NCBI GenBank assembly: GCA_012960135.1
Contig: DUBW01000043.1
Span: 36,063-100,062 of the forward strand
Origin: Methyloprofundus sp.
GTDB lineage: Bacteria > Pseudomonadota > Gammaproteobacteria > Methylococcales > Methylomonadaceae
Direction of reading: 5' to 3'
Length of the DNA: 64,000 nucleotides
The notes beneath the pieces were generated by a model. The model saw only the letters and a list, made by a program, of their open reading frames with translations. It was not told the DNA's origin and made no database searches. Shown here piece by piece: positions 17,512 to 28,125 of the stretch; positions within the stretch are counted from its first letter, which is position 1; each line of letters begins with the position of its first letter. The position numbers and the translations under genes are program-made.

Positions 17512-18813
17512 CTATTGTCCTTGTGGGTTGCTAAAGAGGGTTAAATATTCGGATACCAGAAAAAATGATCCAAATATTAAAATGATACCTTGATCAGATT
17601 GCGCCTTGACTTTGGCGGCGGAATAGCTGCTCAGAAAGTCTTTAAAGCCAAGGCTGACATCATTAATCCGGCAGTGCTGGAAAGCATTTTTCAATTCGAT
17701 TTCTGTACTGGTTCTTGGGTTGTCTAACGGTGAAATGTACCAGTGTTTAATAAACGGCTGCATTAGACTAATTACGCCACTTAGATCTTTATCATTCATC
17801 ATCGTGAAAATGGCATGTACAGGTGTATTTTTAAAATCAGCCTGCAAATGATCAATTAACGCCTGAGCTGCTTGTGGATTATGGCTGACATCTAATAAAA
17901 CTGGAGGTTCTGATTTACTTAGGGACTCCGATTTAATTAACTGAAAGCGCCCTGACAGTTTAACACTGCTCAGTCCTTGTTTGATGGCTTGCTCGCTCAC
18001 GGTGATTTTAGGCTGTAAATTAGCTATAGCGGTTAGAACCGAAGATGCATTTCTATACTGATGTTCGCCTTTTAGCTGAGGTGCTGGTAAATTATCTAAG
18101 TGGTTATCGCCATATCGCCAGTCCCATTCGGTTGCGTTTTTGTGATAAGTAAATTCATGACCCAGGCGTAATAGTGGGATGTTTATTTTCGTAGCACATT
18201 CTTGTAAGGCTTTGGGTGGGTCCAGATCGCCGGTAATGGCAGCAGTATTGGCACGAAAAACCCCTGCTTTTTCATAAGCAATGGCTTCTCTGGTCTCACC
18301 CAGCCAGGTGGTATGGTCTATGGAAATACTGGTGACAATCACGGCATCGGGATCAATCATATTAACCGCATCAAGGCGGCCGCCGAGACCTACTTCTAAT
18401 AACTGTATATCCAGGCCTGAGCGGGAAAAAATATCTAAGGCAGCCAGGGTACCAAATTCAAAATAGCTTAATGAAATATTATTTCTGACCGCTTCTATGC
18501 GTTCAAATGCAGCGCAGATAATTTCATCACTAACGGCGATACCATTGATTTTAATGCGCTCGTTATAATTGATAATATGGGGCGAAGTATAAGCACCCAC
18601 TCGTAAGCCTTGAGCCAGGTAAATAGCTTCCAGAAAAGCAATGCTCGAGCCTTTGCCATTGGTTCCGGCAACAGTAATGGTGACTGGTTTTTTATGCGCA
18701 GAGCGAGCGAGAGCATTAAACACTCGGGTGACTCGGTCTAAACCAAGATCAATACTTTGTGGATGTAGACTTTCTTGCCAGTCCAGCCAGCCTTTCAGGG
18801 TTTCAAAATGCAT
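17512..18813 (-). CDS. folC: bifunctional dihydrofolate synthase / folylpolyglutamate synthase FolC
   Basis: This 433-residue Mur-ligase-like ATPase has the P-loop GTNGKGSS near residue 50, the loop YTSPHIINYNERI, and GLGGRLDAVN. It adds glutamate to dihydropteroate and to tetrahydrofolates. The C-terminal part contains LLDVSHNPQAAQ, the binding motif of the third domain. It lies between accD (116 bases upstream) and the SPOR-domain gene. In this organism, which also seems to make H4MPT, FolC serves the separate folate pathway together with folP at 37.8 kb. Confidence 0.95.
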   Translation of the reverse strand: MHFETLKGWLDWQESLHPQSIDLGLDRVTRVFNALARSAHKKPVTITVAGTNGKGSSIAFLEAIYLAQGLRVGAYTSPHIINYNERIKINGIAVSDEIICAAFERIEAVRNNISLSYFEFGTLAALDIFSRSGLDIQLLEVGLGGRLDAVNMIDPDAVIVTSISIDHTTWLGETREAIAYEKAGVFRANTAAITGDLDPPKALQECATKINIPLLRLGHEFTYHKNATEWDWRYGDNHLDNLPAPQLKGEHQYRNASSVLTAIANLQPKITVSEQAIKQGLSSVKLSGRFQLIKSESLSKSEPPVLLDVSHNPQAAQALIDHLQADFKNTPVHAIFTMMNDKDLSGVISLMQPFIKHWYISPLDNPRTSTEIELKNAFQHCRINDVSLGFKDFLSSYSAAKVKAQSDQGIILIFGSFFLVSEYLTLFSNPQGQ

Positions 18814-18929
18814 AATAAATAATGATTATCAAGCAGAGTGTTATGCCGTGTACATGAAGTACTGATTATATCCAGCTCGCATCGTTATGCCTGAACCCTT
18901 GATTGTATGATATAGAAAATAGAACTGGG

Positions 18930-19796
18930 TCAGTGTGAAGAATTTGCGGTAAGAATTGCTAAAACCGAGCTAATTTCCTGACGCATTTCACGGCGGTCGA
19001 TAATCATATCTATAGCGCCGTGTTCTAGTAAAAATTCACTGCGCTGAAAACCTTCAGGCAATTTTTCGCGTACGGTTTGCTCAATAACTCGTGGCCCGGC
19101 AAAACCGATCAGCGCTTTCGGCTCGGCTGCATTAATATCGCCTAGCATCGCGAAACTAGCCGATACACCACCCATGGTCGGATCAGTCATAAAAGAGATG
19201 TAGGGTAAGCCAGCAGCAGAGAGTTTAGTCAGTGCTGCACTGGTTTTGGACATCTGAAAAAGGGAGAATAAAGACTCCTGCATACGTGCGCCACCGCTGG
19301 CAGTAAAGACGATAAAGGGCGCTCCGGTTTCCAGGCTTTTATTAATTCCCCGCACAAATTTTTCACCGACCACAGAGCCCATGGAACCACCCATAAAACC
19401 GAAATCAAAAGCAGCGACGACGATATCCTTACCTTTCAGGGTGCCACTCATAACCACCAGCGCATCATTTTCCTTGGTCTTTTTTTGCGCCTGGGAAATC
19501 CGGTCTTTATACTTTTTGCTGTCTTTGAACTTGAGAGGGTCAAGTGGCTTTAGGTTGGCAGCTATTTCTTCGCGACCTTCCTTATCAAGAAACAGGTCTA
19601 TACGTCGCCTTGCACCAATACGCATATGATGGTCGCATTTAGGGCAGACACTAAAGTTTTTTTCTAGCTCGCTATTGTACAAAATTGCATTACAACTAGA
19701 GCATTTATTCCATAAACCTTCGGGGACAGGTGTTTTTTTGCTGTCAGGTTCTTTTTGAATAATGGTAGAGGGGACTAATTTTTCAAACCAACTCAT
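18930..19796 (-). CDS. accD: acetyl-CoA carboxylase carboxyltransferase subunit beta
   Basis: The 288-residue AccD has the N-terminal zinc finger C-x2-C-x15-C-x2-C ([10 protein letters not shown] ... CPKCDHH) and the crotonase-like carboxyltransferase core ([20 protein letters not shown], then [16 protein letters not shown]). With AccA (not in this window) it moves the carboxyl group from biotin to acetyl-CoA for fatty-acid synthesis. It sits 14 bases downstream of trpA and upstream of folC, a gene order shared with Pseudomonas and other gammaproteobacteria. Confidence 0.97.
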   Translation of the reverse strand: MSWFEKLVPSTIIQKEPDSKKTPVPEGLWNKCSSCNAILYNSELEKNFSVCPKCDHHMRIGARRRIDLFLDKEGREEIAANLKPLDPLKFKDSKKYKDRISQAQKKTKENDALVVMSGTLKGKDIVVAAFDFGFMGGSMGSVVGEKFVRGINKSLETGAPFIVFTASGGARMQESLFSLFQMSKTSAALTKLSAAGLPYISFMTDPTMGGVSASFAMLGDINAAEPKALIGFAGPRVIEQTVREKLPEGFQRSEFLLEHGAIDMIIDRREMRQEISSVLAILTANSSH

Positions 19797-19810
19797 TGGT
19801 TGTTCCTTCC

Positions 19811-20620
19811 TTAATCTTGATTATCCATGGCAAAACGCATGGATTTTAATAATTCAATGATATCTTGTTTAGCAACTTCAGGGGCAGTTAAATTTGCCTC
19901 AATTTTACTAATTAATGCACTGCCGACAACGACAGCATCACCAAGCCCGGCAATAATTTTAGCAGTTTCCGCATCTTTGATTCCAAATCCAATGCCTACT
20001 GGTAACTGCGTGTTTGCGCGAATATCAATTAATTTTCTTTGTACGTCTGATGTGTCTAGATTACCCGCACCAGTAATACCTTTTACAGAGACATAATACA
20101 GAAAGCCGCTACCGACTGAATCCATTTTTTTAATTCTGTTAGTGCTGCTATTCGGGGCTAGTAAAAAGATCTGGTCAATATTATACGAGTTTAACAAAGC
20201 AGCACATTCTTCTGCTTCTTCAGGGGGTAAATCAACAGTTAAAACGCCATCAACGCCTGCATTTTTAGCTGCCAGCGCAAAAGATTCATAACCCATCGCT
20301 TCGACAGGGTTTGCATAGCCCATTAAAACAACTGGAGTGGTTTGATTATTGGTCCTGAATTCGCTAACAATTTCCAGAGTACGGCGTAAGCTCATTTTAT
20401 GCTCTAAAGCACGCTCACTAGCACGCTGAATAACTGGGCCATCAGCCATAGGGTCAGAAAAAGGTACGCCTAATTCGATAATATCCGCACCTGCTTCAAC
20501 CATAGCATGCATCATGGGAACAGTGAATTCAGGGTTAGGATCCCCGGCAGTAATAAAAGGAATAAGTGCCTTGTGTCCCGACTGTTTAAATTCGGCAAAT
20601 TTAGTCGCTAAACGGCTCAT
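19811..20620 (-). CDS. trpA: tryptophan synthase alpha chain
   Basis: The 269-residue TIM-barrel cleaves indole-3-glycerol phosphate. The catalytic Glu lies in [20 protein letters not shown], which also contains the catalytic Asp. [13 protein letters not shown] and VVGSALI form the phosphate-binding part. The start overlaps the trpB stop by 4 bases (ATGA), so translation is coupled for the alpha2-beta2 complex. It is followed by accD rather than by other trp genes. Confidence 0.97.
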   Translation of the reverse strand: MSRLATKFAEFKQSGHKALIPFITAGDPNPEFTVPMMHAMVEAGADIIELGVPFSDPMADGPVIQRASERALEHKMSLRRTLEIVSEFRTNNQTTPVVLMGYANPVEAMGYESFALAAKNAGVDGVLTVDLPPEEAEECAALLNSYNIDQIFLLAPNSSTNRIKKMDSVGSGFLYYVSVKGITGAGNLDTSDVQRKLIDIRANTQLPVGIGFGIKDAETAKIIAGLGDAVVVGSALISKIEANLTAPEVAKQDIIELLKSMRFAMDNQD

Positions 20621-21828
20621 ATTTGAACTCCTTCATGATTTGCAATGGTCTGCATATCTTTGTCGCCCCGACCGGATAAATTCACAATTAAAATCTCATC
20701 TGATTGCATTGTCGGTGCTAATTTCATCGCGTAAGCCAGTGCATGACTTGATTCCAATGCAGGAATAATACCTTCCATGCGAGTTAAAGCATAAAAACCT
20801 TCTAAAGCTTCTTTGTCAGTGATGCTGACATATTGTGCGCGGCCTATATCTTTTAACCACGAGTGCTCAGGGCCTACTCCCGGGTAATCTAAACCCGCAG
20901 AAATGGAATGTGTTGCAATGATTTCACCGTCATCATCTGCCATTAAATAAGTGCGGTTACCGTGTAAAACTCCGGGGCGGCCGGCACATAAAGGCGCTGA
21001 ATGACGGCCGGATTCAATGCCATCGCCCGCTGCTTCTACGCCGATCATTTTGACATCAGCATCATCAATAAAAGGGTGAAATAAGCCAATCGCGTTGGAG
21101 CCGCCACCGATACAGGCGATTAATACATCCGGTAATTTTCCAGCTTGAGTAAGACATTGCTGCTTTGCTTCACGGCCAATAATGGATTGAAAGTCTCTAA
21201 CCATCGCGGGATAGGGAGCAGGGCCTGCAGCCGTACCAATAATATAAAACGTATTATCAACATTAGTTACCCAGTCACGAATCGCTTCGTTTAGGGCATC
21301 TTTTAGTGTTTTCGAACCTGAGGTGACAGAAACGACTCTTGCGCCCAGCAATTCCATGCGGTAGACATTTTGTATTTGCCTAGCTACATCGACAGCGCCC
21401 ATATAAACCACGCACTCTAAACCTAAGCGCGCGCAAACAGTGGCCGTAGCAACACCATGTTGACCAGCGCCAGTTTCAGCTATAATGCGCGTTTTACCCA
21501 TACGCTTAGCCAATAAAATTTGGCCAATGGTATTATTGATTTTATGCGCACCAGTGTGATTCAAATCTTCACGTTTAAGATAGATTTGTGCACCACCTAA
21601 TTCACGACTCCAACGTTCGGCATGATATAGCGGCGAAGGCCGCCCAACATAATGTTGAAGGTCTTTATCCAGTTCGGCCAGGAACTCAGCATCGACCATG
21701 TATTTTTTGTAGGCCGCCTCGAGTTCTTCTACCGCAGGAATTAATGTCTCTGCGATAAATAAACCACCATAAGGACCAAAATGTCCCCGTTCATCCGGCA
21801 TATTGTATGAATTAGTTGTTTCTGTCAC
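20617..21828 (-). CDS. trpB: tryptophan synthase beta chain
   Basis: The 403-residue PLP enzyme condenses indole with serine. The PLP lysine is in [15 protein letters not shown], and the phosphate-binding glycines are in [27 protein letters not shown] is the conserved tunnel/active-site segment. This is the standard TrpB1 type, as expected beside trpA. Its first 17 bases overlap the end of trpF, which indicates one transcript and coupled translation. No trp leader peptide or attenuator was seen upstream of trpF. Confidence 0.97.
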   Translation of the reverse strand: MTETTNSYNMPDERGHFGPYGGLFIAETLIPAVEELEAAYKKYMVDAEFLAELDKDLQHYVGRPSPLYHAERWSRELGGAQIYLKREDLNHTGAHKINNTIGQILLAKRMGKTRIIAETGAGQHGVATATVCARLGLECVVYMGAVDVARQIQNVYRMELLGARVVSVTSGSKTLKDALNEAIRDWVTNVDNTFYIIGTAAGPAPYPAMVRDFQSIIGREAKQQCLTQAGKLPDVLIACIGGGSNAIGLFHPFIDDADVKMIGVEAAGDGIESGRHSAPLCAGRPGVLHGNRTYLMADDDGEIIATHSISAGLDYPGVGPEHSWLKDIGRAQYVSITDKEALEGFYALTRMEGIIPALESSHALAYAMKLAPTMQSDEILIVNLSGRGDKDMQTIANHEGVQI

Positions 21829-22453
21829 TTAGGTAAACCTCAGTTAAAAATGCTGCTATTTTATTATTATCTTTTATACCTTTTGCCGCTTCCACACCGC
21901 TACTCACGTCTAAAGCATAGGGTTGTACTTGTGCGATTGCATCGCGTGCATTATGTGAGCCTAATCCACCGGCAAGAATAATGGGTAAATTACAGTGCTC
22001 TGGGATTAAATCCCAGTTAAACTGTTCACCGGTACCGCCTTTTGCCTTGGCATGATAGGCATCAAGCAATAAGCCCTGGGCATCGTGAAATTCAGTTGTT
22101 AATGCGTCGATATTAACTTCAGAATGCATTCTGATTGCTTTAATATAGGGCTTGGCATACATACGACACTCATCCCCCGACTCGTCGCCATGAAATTGTA
22201 AAACGTCAATTGCAACTTGTGCAATGACCTCTTTAATCTGCTCTTTAGTGGCATCAACAAAAAGCGCAACCACTGTAGTAAATGCAGGTAATGCAGCAAC
22301 TATTTCCTGGGCTTTAGCGATGCTAACATGTCGGGGGCTCGCTGCATAAAAAACCAGGCCGATGGCATCAGTACCCGCATAAGCTGCATAAACTGCCTGC
22401 TCAGCCGAAGTAAAGCCGCAAATTTTGACCCGTGTCCGTTTTATTTTCTGCAT
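21812..22453 (-). CDS. trpF: phosphoribosylanthranilate isomerase
   Basis: TrpF catalyses the Amadori rearrangement of phosphoribosylanthranilate. The 213 residues form a monofunctional TIM barrel with the catalytic cysteine in [12 protein letters not shown] and the Asp in [20 protein letters not shown]. The last part ([26 protein letters not shown]) binds phosphate. It is the first gene of the minus-strand string trpF-trpB-trpA-accD-folC-SPOR-cvpA-purF. In relatives truA often lies just upstream; here the next gene is a DUF2231 protein, so this end of the block differs. Confidence 0.96.
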   Translation of the reverse strand: MQKIKRTRVKICGFTSAEQAVYAAYAGTDAIGLVFYAASPRHVSIAKAQEIVAALPAFTTVVALFVDATKEQIKEVIAQVAIDVLQFHGDESGDECRMYAKPYIKAIRMHSEVNIDALTTEFHDAQGLLLDAYHAKAKGGTGEQFNWDLIPEHCNLPIILAGGLGSHNARDAIAQVQPYALDVSSGVEAAKGIKDNNKIAAFLTEVYLSDRNN

Positions 22454-22544
22454 ACAAAATTAAGCAATGAAGCCGAGTAGAATACCATATTGCACGACTC
22501 CCTTGAAGAGAAGAAATAGCCTGGCGGGCAGATTTATAAAATAG

Positions 22545-23294
22545 TTAGTGGCTGTGCGGATGACCATCGTGATTGTGAGTATGCGGCGTACTTTCCTCAG
22601 CTTCGGGTGGAACATTTATTTCAATGCTATGTACATGGGGTGCAGAGCTATTATGACTGTGTGCATGCTGGACTTCGCTCTGCCTCGGAGCATTATTCTT
22701 TTCCATTACAGGAGCAACAGCGGCTCCGTAATGATAGACCATAAAACCGCCTAAATCAGCGCCTAGAGTCAGGAGTAAAACTAATAACCCGGATAAAAAA
22801 AAGTGACCATAGGTTTTGGTATAGAGAAAGCTATCTGTGGCAAAAAAGCGACGTAGTGATAAAATTAGCGCTATCACGGTCACACTGATGCCAAAAGCCT
22901 GATGGCGTAGCATAATTGCATGAGTCGCATCATTATGCAGGGCAGAATACGCCGCCTGAAATCCTGCTGAAACGGTAACAATTGCTGAGAGTGTGCCTAA
23001 ATAAAGTAATGGAGTGGCAAACCTGCGCCACGTAAGCTTAGAGAATAAGCCACCTACAGTGTCGGCAACAAAAAATAAGCTAAACAAGGCGATAGGAAAG
23101 TGCACTAGCAAGGGATGGATATTATCCATTGCGCTAATGCCAGGCATAATAGCGGCAAATATTTCAGCCGGGCTTTTAGTCGCAAGTGAATCTAGAAAGG
23201 TTAAAAAAGCTTCCAATCCTTTTACCGGGCTAAATCCACCATGATTACCCCCACCATGAATCTGGGGTAATACATCAAATATTAAATCTATCAT
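22545..23294 (-). CDS. DUF2231 membrane protein with histidine-rich tail
   Basis: The 249-residue protein has about four membrane helices. It contains IHPLLVHFPIALFSLFF, the hallmark of DUF2231, and a second segment with YSALHNDATHAIMLRHQAFG whose histidines may bind heme or metal. The C-terminal 40 residues are extremely His-rich (HAHSHNSSAPHVHS, then PHTHNHDGHPHSH). DUF2231 proteins occur near heme and copper membrane proteins, but no function is proven. The tail suggests binding of a metal such as copper, nickel or zinc at the membrane; in a methanotroph copper is an attractive guess but only a guess. It is 91 bases upstream of trpF on the same strand. Confidence 0.78.
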   Translation of the reverse strand: MIDLIFDVLPQIHGGGNHGGFSPVKGLEAFLTFLDSLATKSPAEIFAAIMPGISAMDNIHPLLVHFPIALFSLFFVADTVGGLFSKLTWRRFATPLLYLGTLSAIVTVSAGFQAAYSALHNDATHAIMLRHQAFGISVTVIALILSLRRFFATDSFLYTKTYGHFFLSGLLVLLLTLGADLGGFMVYHYGAAVAPVMEKNNAPRQSEVQHAHSHNSSAPHVHSIEINVPPEAEESTPHTHNHDGHPHSH

Positions 23295-23383
23295 TTTTCT
23301 TGTGTTTATTATTTCGTACGTTGTGCGTTTCTGGATGAGTATTTATGTGATGCATTATACGGTTATGATGTGTTATTTCATAG

Positions 23384-23869
23384 TTATTCGGTAGGGATTA
23401 GAAGCAAGGCTTTGTAAACTGCCTGGCGGCGAACTTCTTGTCTATCCCCGGCAAAGTGTTGTAATGATATATGTGCGGGTTGAGTGTTTTTTTGCCAGGC
23501 AATATAGACAGTGCCGACTGGTTTTTCTATCGTTCCACCTGCAGGGCCTGCAATTCCGGTAATCGCAATGGCATAATCTGCCAGACTATTGTGTAATGCA
23601 CCCTGAGTCATTTGCCTTGCTACTTCGGCACTGACTGCACCAAATTGTTCAAGCGTTTCAGTATGTACCTGCAGCATATCAGTTTTAGCAGCATTGCTAT
23701 AGGTAATAAAGCCCCGATCAAACCAGAGTGAACTACCAGCAATATCGGTAATGCATTGTCCTAACCAGCCCCCAGTGCAGGATTCGGCAGTGACCAGCCG
23801 GGCATGCTTGTCGATCAAGAAATGACTAAGCTTTTCGGCGGCCAGAGTAAGGTCCAGATTTGAATTCAT
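23384..23869 (-). CDS. CinA-family nicotinamide-nucleotide amidase
   Basis: This matches the stand-alone C-terminal CinA domain (PncC/YgaD), which hydrolyses NMN to nicotinate mononucleotide in pyridine nucleotide recycling. Motifs include VTAESCTGGWLGQCITDIAG, SAEVARQMTQGA and AITGIAGPAGGT. The ATG at 23869 (MNSNLDLTLA) gives 161 residues, the usual size. A longer reading from 23908 needs a TTG and adds 13 hydrophobic residues not seen in the family. The gene is divergent from metZ, and no recA follows, unlike in many relatives. Confidence 0.88.
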   Translation of the reverse strand: MNSNLDLTLAAEKLSHFLIDKHARLVTAESCTGGWLGQCITDIAGSSLWFDRGFITYSNAAKTDMLQVHTETLEQFGAVSAEVARQMTQGALHNSLADYAIAITGIAGPAGGTIEKPVGTVYIAWQKNTQPAHISLQHFAGDRQEVRRQAVYKALLLIPTE

Positions 23870-23967
23870 AAACGCTTCACTTGCTATTAATATTAAAGCT
23901 AAGGACAATACTTTGTTAAAATCAAATACTAATTATAAAGGTACTTTCTGCTACTTTCAGAAATAAA

Positions 23968-24036
23968 TGTAGGACGTAGCTTTAGCCCGCTTTTTGGAAT
24001 GTTTAAGATATTTGCGGGCTAAAGCCACGCCCTACA
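23968..24036. repeat. palindromic repeat (TGTAGG ... CCTACA)
   Basis: Two arms of 23 bases pair imperfectly: TGTAGGACGTAGCTTTAGCC, continuing CGC, against GCGGGCTAAAGCCACGCCCT, continuing ACA. A 23-base spacer separates them. The shape is like the GTAGGGCGGACTTTAGTCC repeat at 31.0 kb, although the sequence differs. It lies between cinA and metZ, 37 bases before the metZ start, so it would be part of the metZ leader if the promoter is upstream. Confidence 0.75.
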
Positions 24037-24072
24037 GATCAAGTATTGCACTCAAGGATTTAAAATAGACAC

Positions 24073-25260
24073 ATGACAGATTTAGATTGGCACGAATATT
24101 CAGTAGAAACACAGGCAATTAGAGCGGGACATCGGCGCAGTCATGAGGGTGAGCATAGTGTGCCTATTCATATGACTTCTAGTTATGTGTTTAACAGTGC
24201 AGAAGAGGCAGCATTGCGCTTTACTGGCGAGCAACCAGGGAATATCTATTCACGCTTTACCAATCCAACTGTTGATACCTTTCAGCAGCGCCTGGCGCTG
24301 ATGGAGAAAGGTGATCGCTGTCTTGCCTTTGCTTCGGGTATGGCGGCGATTATGGCAGTGGGGATGAGCCTACTTAAAGCGGGTGATCATGTCGTCTGTT
24401 CGCGTAGCGTATTTGGCAATACGGTACTGACGTTCGAGAATTACTTTGCTAAATTTGGTGTCGAGACTACCTTTGTAGAATTGCCTAATCTGGATGGCTG
24501 GGCAGCGGCGATACAGCCCAATACTCAGTTTTTATTTGTCGAAACGCCATCTAATCCGTTAATGGAACTGGTAGATGTTCGTGCATTGGCAGATATTGCT
24601 CACCAGAGAGATTGCCTGTTGGTGGTGGATAATGTTTTTTGTACACCGATTATGCAACAGCCGTTATCGCTGGGTGCCGATATCGTAGTTCACTCAGCGA
24701 CTAAATATCTAGACGGGCAGGGGCGTTGCGTAGGTGGTGCCGTCATTGCCAGCGACGAAATTATTGAAAAATTGATTTATCCCTTTTTACGCACCGGTGG
24801 CGCGACAATGAGTGCCTTTAATGCCTGGGTGTTTCTGTCGGGACTGGAAACCTTGGCAGTTAGAATGAAGGCGCATTGCGATAGTGCCTTGGAACTGGCA
24901 AAGTGGCTGGAACAACAACCCGCTGTGGAAAAAGTACATTACCCTGGTCTTGAGTCGCATGCCCAGCATGAACTGGCTAAACAGCAACAAAGTCACTTTG
25001 GTGCTGTAGTCAGTTTTGAATTGAAAGGTGGAAAAGAACTCGCCTGGAAATTGATTAATGCTACACAAATGCTGTCGATTACTGCAAATCTAGGTGATGT
25101 AAAATCCACCATTACTCACCCGTCGACTACCACGCATGGACGTTTAGCGCCTGAAGTAAGATTACAGGCTGGTATTAAGGATAGTCTGGTGCGCGTGTCG
25201 GTAGGACTGGAAAATATTGAAGATATCAAGCGGGATTTATTGCGCGGTTTGATACTGTAG
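24073..25260 (+). CDS. metZ: O-succinylhomoserine sulfhydrylase
   Basis: The 395-residue PLP enzyme belongs to the Cys/Met metabolism family (cystathionine gamma-synthase fold). The PLP lysine is in VVHSATKYLDGQGRCVGG, and SRFTNPTVDTFQQRLALMEKG is the substrate and cofactor segment. The N-terminus (WHEYSVETQAIRAGHRRS) is typical of MetZ, which makes homocysteine directly from O-succinylhomoserine and sulfide. O-acetylhomoserine as substrate cannot be excluded. No SAM riboswitch was recognised in the 200 bases upstream. A hairpin follows the stop. Confidence 0.9.
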   Translation: MTDLDWHEYSVETQAIRAGHRRSHEGEHSVPIHMTSSYVFNSAEEAALRFTGEQPGNIYSRFTNPTVDTFQQRLALMEKGDRCLAFASGMAAIMAVGMSLLKAGDHVVCSRSVFGNTVLTFENYFAKFGVETTFVELPNLDGWAAAIQPNTQFLFVETPSNPLMELVDVRALADIAHQRDCLLVVDNVFCTPIMQQPLSLGADIVVHSATKYLDGQGRCVGGAVIASDEIIEKLIYPFLRTGGATMSAFNAWVFLSGLETLAVRMKAHCDSALELAKWLEQQPAVEKVHYPGLESHAQHELAKQQQSHFGAVVSFELKGGKELAWKLINATQMLSITANLGDVKSTITHPSTTTHGRLAPEVRLQAGIKDSLVRVSVGLENIEDIKRDLLRGLIL

Positions 25261-25280
25261 GTATTTATAACAAAAGTAAG

Positions 25281-25310
25281 AGCGGCCTTTAATTGCGATT
25301 AAAGGCCGCT
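25281..25310. terminator. hairpin between convergent metZ and pgm
   Basis: AGCGGCCTTTAAT (25281-25293) pairs perfectly with ATTAAAGGCCGCT (25298-25310) around a TGCG loop. There is no T-run, so it is either a weak bidirectional terminator or a member of the dispersed hairpin repeats found elsewhere in the window. Confidence 0.55.
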
Positions 25311-25328
25311 CCTATGAGACTTCTTTGT

Positions 25329-26999
<1,671 letters not shown>

Positions 27000-27008
27000 T
27001 TAGCACTA

Positions 27009-27557
27009 ATGTCACTTATGAGATATTTCATTTTTTTATTTCTGTTTTGTTTTACCTGTTTAAGTATGGCTGAAGATGCGACTTGGTTATTAGTCGATAC
27101 GCAGAAAAAAATAATACAGGTCAAGCAGGGAAAGCATATTCTAGAAAGCTTTGATAAGATTTCCATAGGCCGGAAAGGGGCTAACTATAAACAAAGGTCA
27201 GGCGATGATATTACGCCTCTTGGAAACTATAAGATTGCTTATATTAACGATCAGAGTAACTTTAGGGTGTTTTTTGGACTGAACTACCCTTCAGTATATG
27301 ATGCTGAATTGGCCTTAATTGATAAGCGAATTTCTGTCCTGGAATTTCAGGAAATTAAGCAGGCGCACGAGAGTAATTCGCTACCTCCGCAAAATACCGT
27401 ATTAGGTGGGTATATCGGGATTCATGGCATAGGTCAGGGAGACAAAAAGGTTCATGGTATTTTTGACTGGACTCAGGGTTGTGTGGCAGTGTCTAATCCG
27501 CAAATAGATAAACTGTCAAAGTGGATTTATCAAGGGATGCGGGTGCAAATAAAATAA
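27009..27557 (+). CDS. secreted L,D-transpeptidase (YkuD family), short form
   Basis: The 182-residue protein has a signal peptide (RYFIFLFLFCFTCLSMA) and a YkuD domain. The catalytic motif is present: His139 (IGIHGIGQGD), His149 and Cys158 in DWTQGCVAVSN. YkuD enzymes form 3-3 peptidoglycan links or attach lipoproteins to peptidoglycan. The sequence between about residues 85 and 130 is typical of the YafK-like/short forms. The gene is followed 138 bases later by an OprI-like lipoprotein gene, and a second L,D-transpeptidase lies beyond that. A second ATG at 27018 is an alternative start. Confidence 0.85.
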   Translation: MSLMRYFIFLFLFCFTCLSMAEDATWLLVDTQKKIIQVKQGKHILESFDKISIGRKGANYKQRSGDDITPLGNYKIAYINDQSNFRVFFGLNYPSVYDAELALIDKRISVLEFQEIKQAHESNSLPPQNTVLGGYIGIHGIGQGDKKVHGIFDWTQGCVAVSNPQIDKLSKWIYQGMRVQIK

Positions 27558-27695
27558 TTTGGCAAAGTTTTTAAAACAGGATAAAATTCAAACAATACTT
27601 ATGTCTAGTATTGTTTATTGTCAGCCTAAGCTCCGAGTGTACTTTTTTAGTTTGTGTGCAGTAATAGTTAGGTTTTAGTTTTATTTTAAGGAATA

Positions 27696-27959
27696 ATGAA
27701 AATGATTAAATTATTAAAAGTTTCCGCTGTAATTTTAGGTACTAGTTTAGCTGTGGGTTGTGCAAGTACTGGCGATCTTGAAAAATTACAAGCAGATGAT
27801 GCACGCGTTCAGTCGCAGATTGTATCGATCTCGGCTAAAGCTGATCGCGCAGCGAGTGATGCAAGTGCCGCAGCAGCTGCCGCAAACCGTGCAGCTGATT
27901 CTGCAGCTGAAACAAATCAAAAATTAGATCGTATGCTAAATAAAGCAATGATGAAATAA
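27696..27959 (+). CDS. Lpp/OprI-like outer-membrane lipoprotein
   Basis: The product has a lipoprotein signal with lipobox LAVGC (Cys22), followed by about 65 residues of alanine-zipper coiled coil (AASDASAAAAAANRAADSAA). The C-terminus NQKLDRMLNKAMMK resembles that of Pseudomonas OprI and ends with lysine, the residue by which Lpp is joined to peptidoglycan. AAGGA at 27688-27692 is 3 bases from the first ATG and 9 from the second (27702), so either may be used. A strong terminator follows. It is probably one of the most abundant envelope proteins and a substrate of one of the two flanking L,D-transpeptidases. Confidence 0.88.
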   Translation: MKMIKLLKVSAVILGTSLAVGCASTGDLEKLQADDARVQSQIVSISAKADRAASDASAAAAAANRAADSAAETNQKLDRMLNKAMMK

Positions 27960-27989
27960 TTGCTGGTTTTATAAGCTAACAAAGCTTAT

Positions 27990-28028
27990 AAAAAAGCCCA
28001 TTAACGTAATTGTTAACGGGCTTTTTTT
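27990..28028 (+). terminator. strong Rho-independent terminator after the lipoprotein gene
   Basis: AAAAAAGCCCATTAAC and GTTAACGGGCTTTTTTT form a long stem with one wobble pair and a short loop, ending in seven T residues. It lies about 30 bases after the OprI-like stop and also has an A-run on the other side, so it may work in both directions. Confidence 0.9.
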
Positions 28029-28125
28029 ATGTCTAATGCTTCGTATTGTTTAACAAATTATAAATTGGCAGGCTAACGCCGAGCCCTACTAGCGGCGTTA
28101 ATTAATTTGCAGTATGGCAGAGAGA

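Noticed and set aside
23870..24072. SAM or other riboswitch before metZ
   Set aside because: The leader only shows a palindromic repeat; none of the conserved SAM-riboswitch sequence blocks was found.
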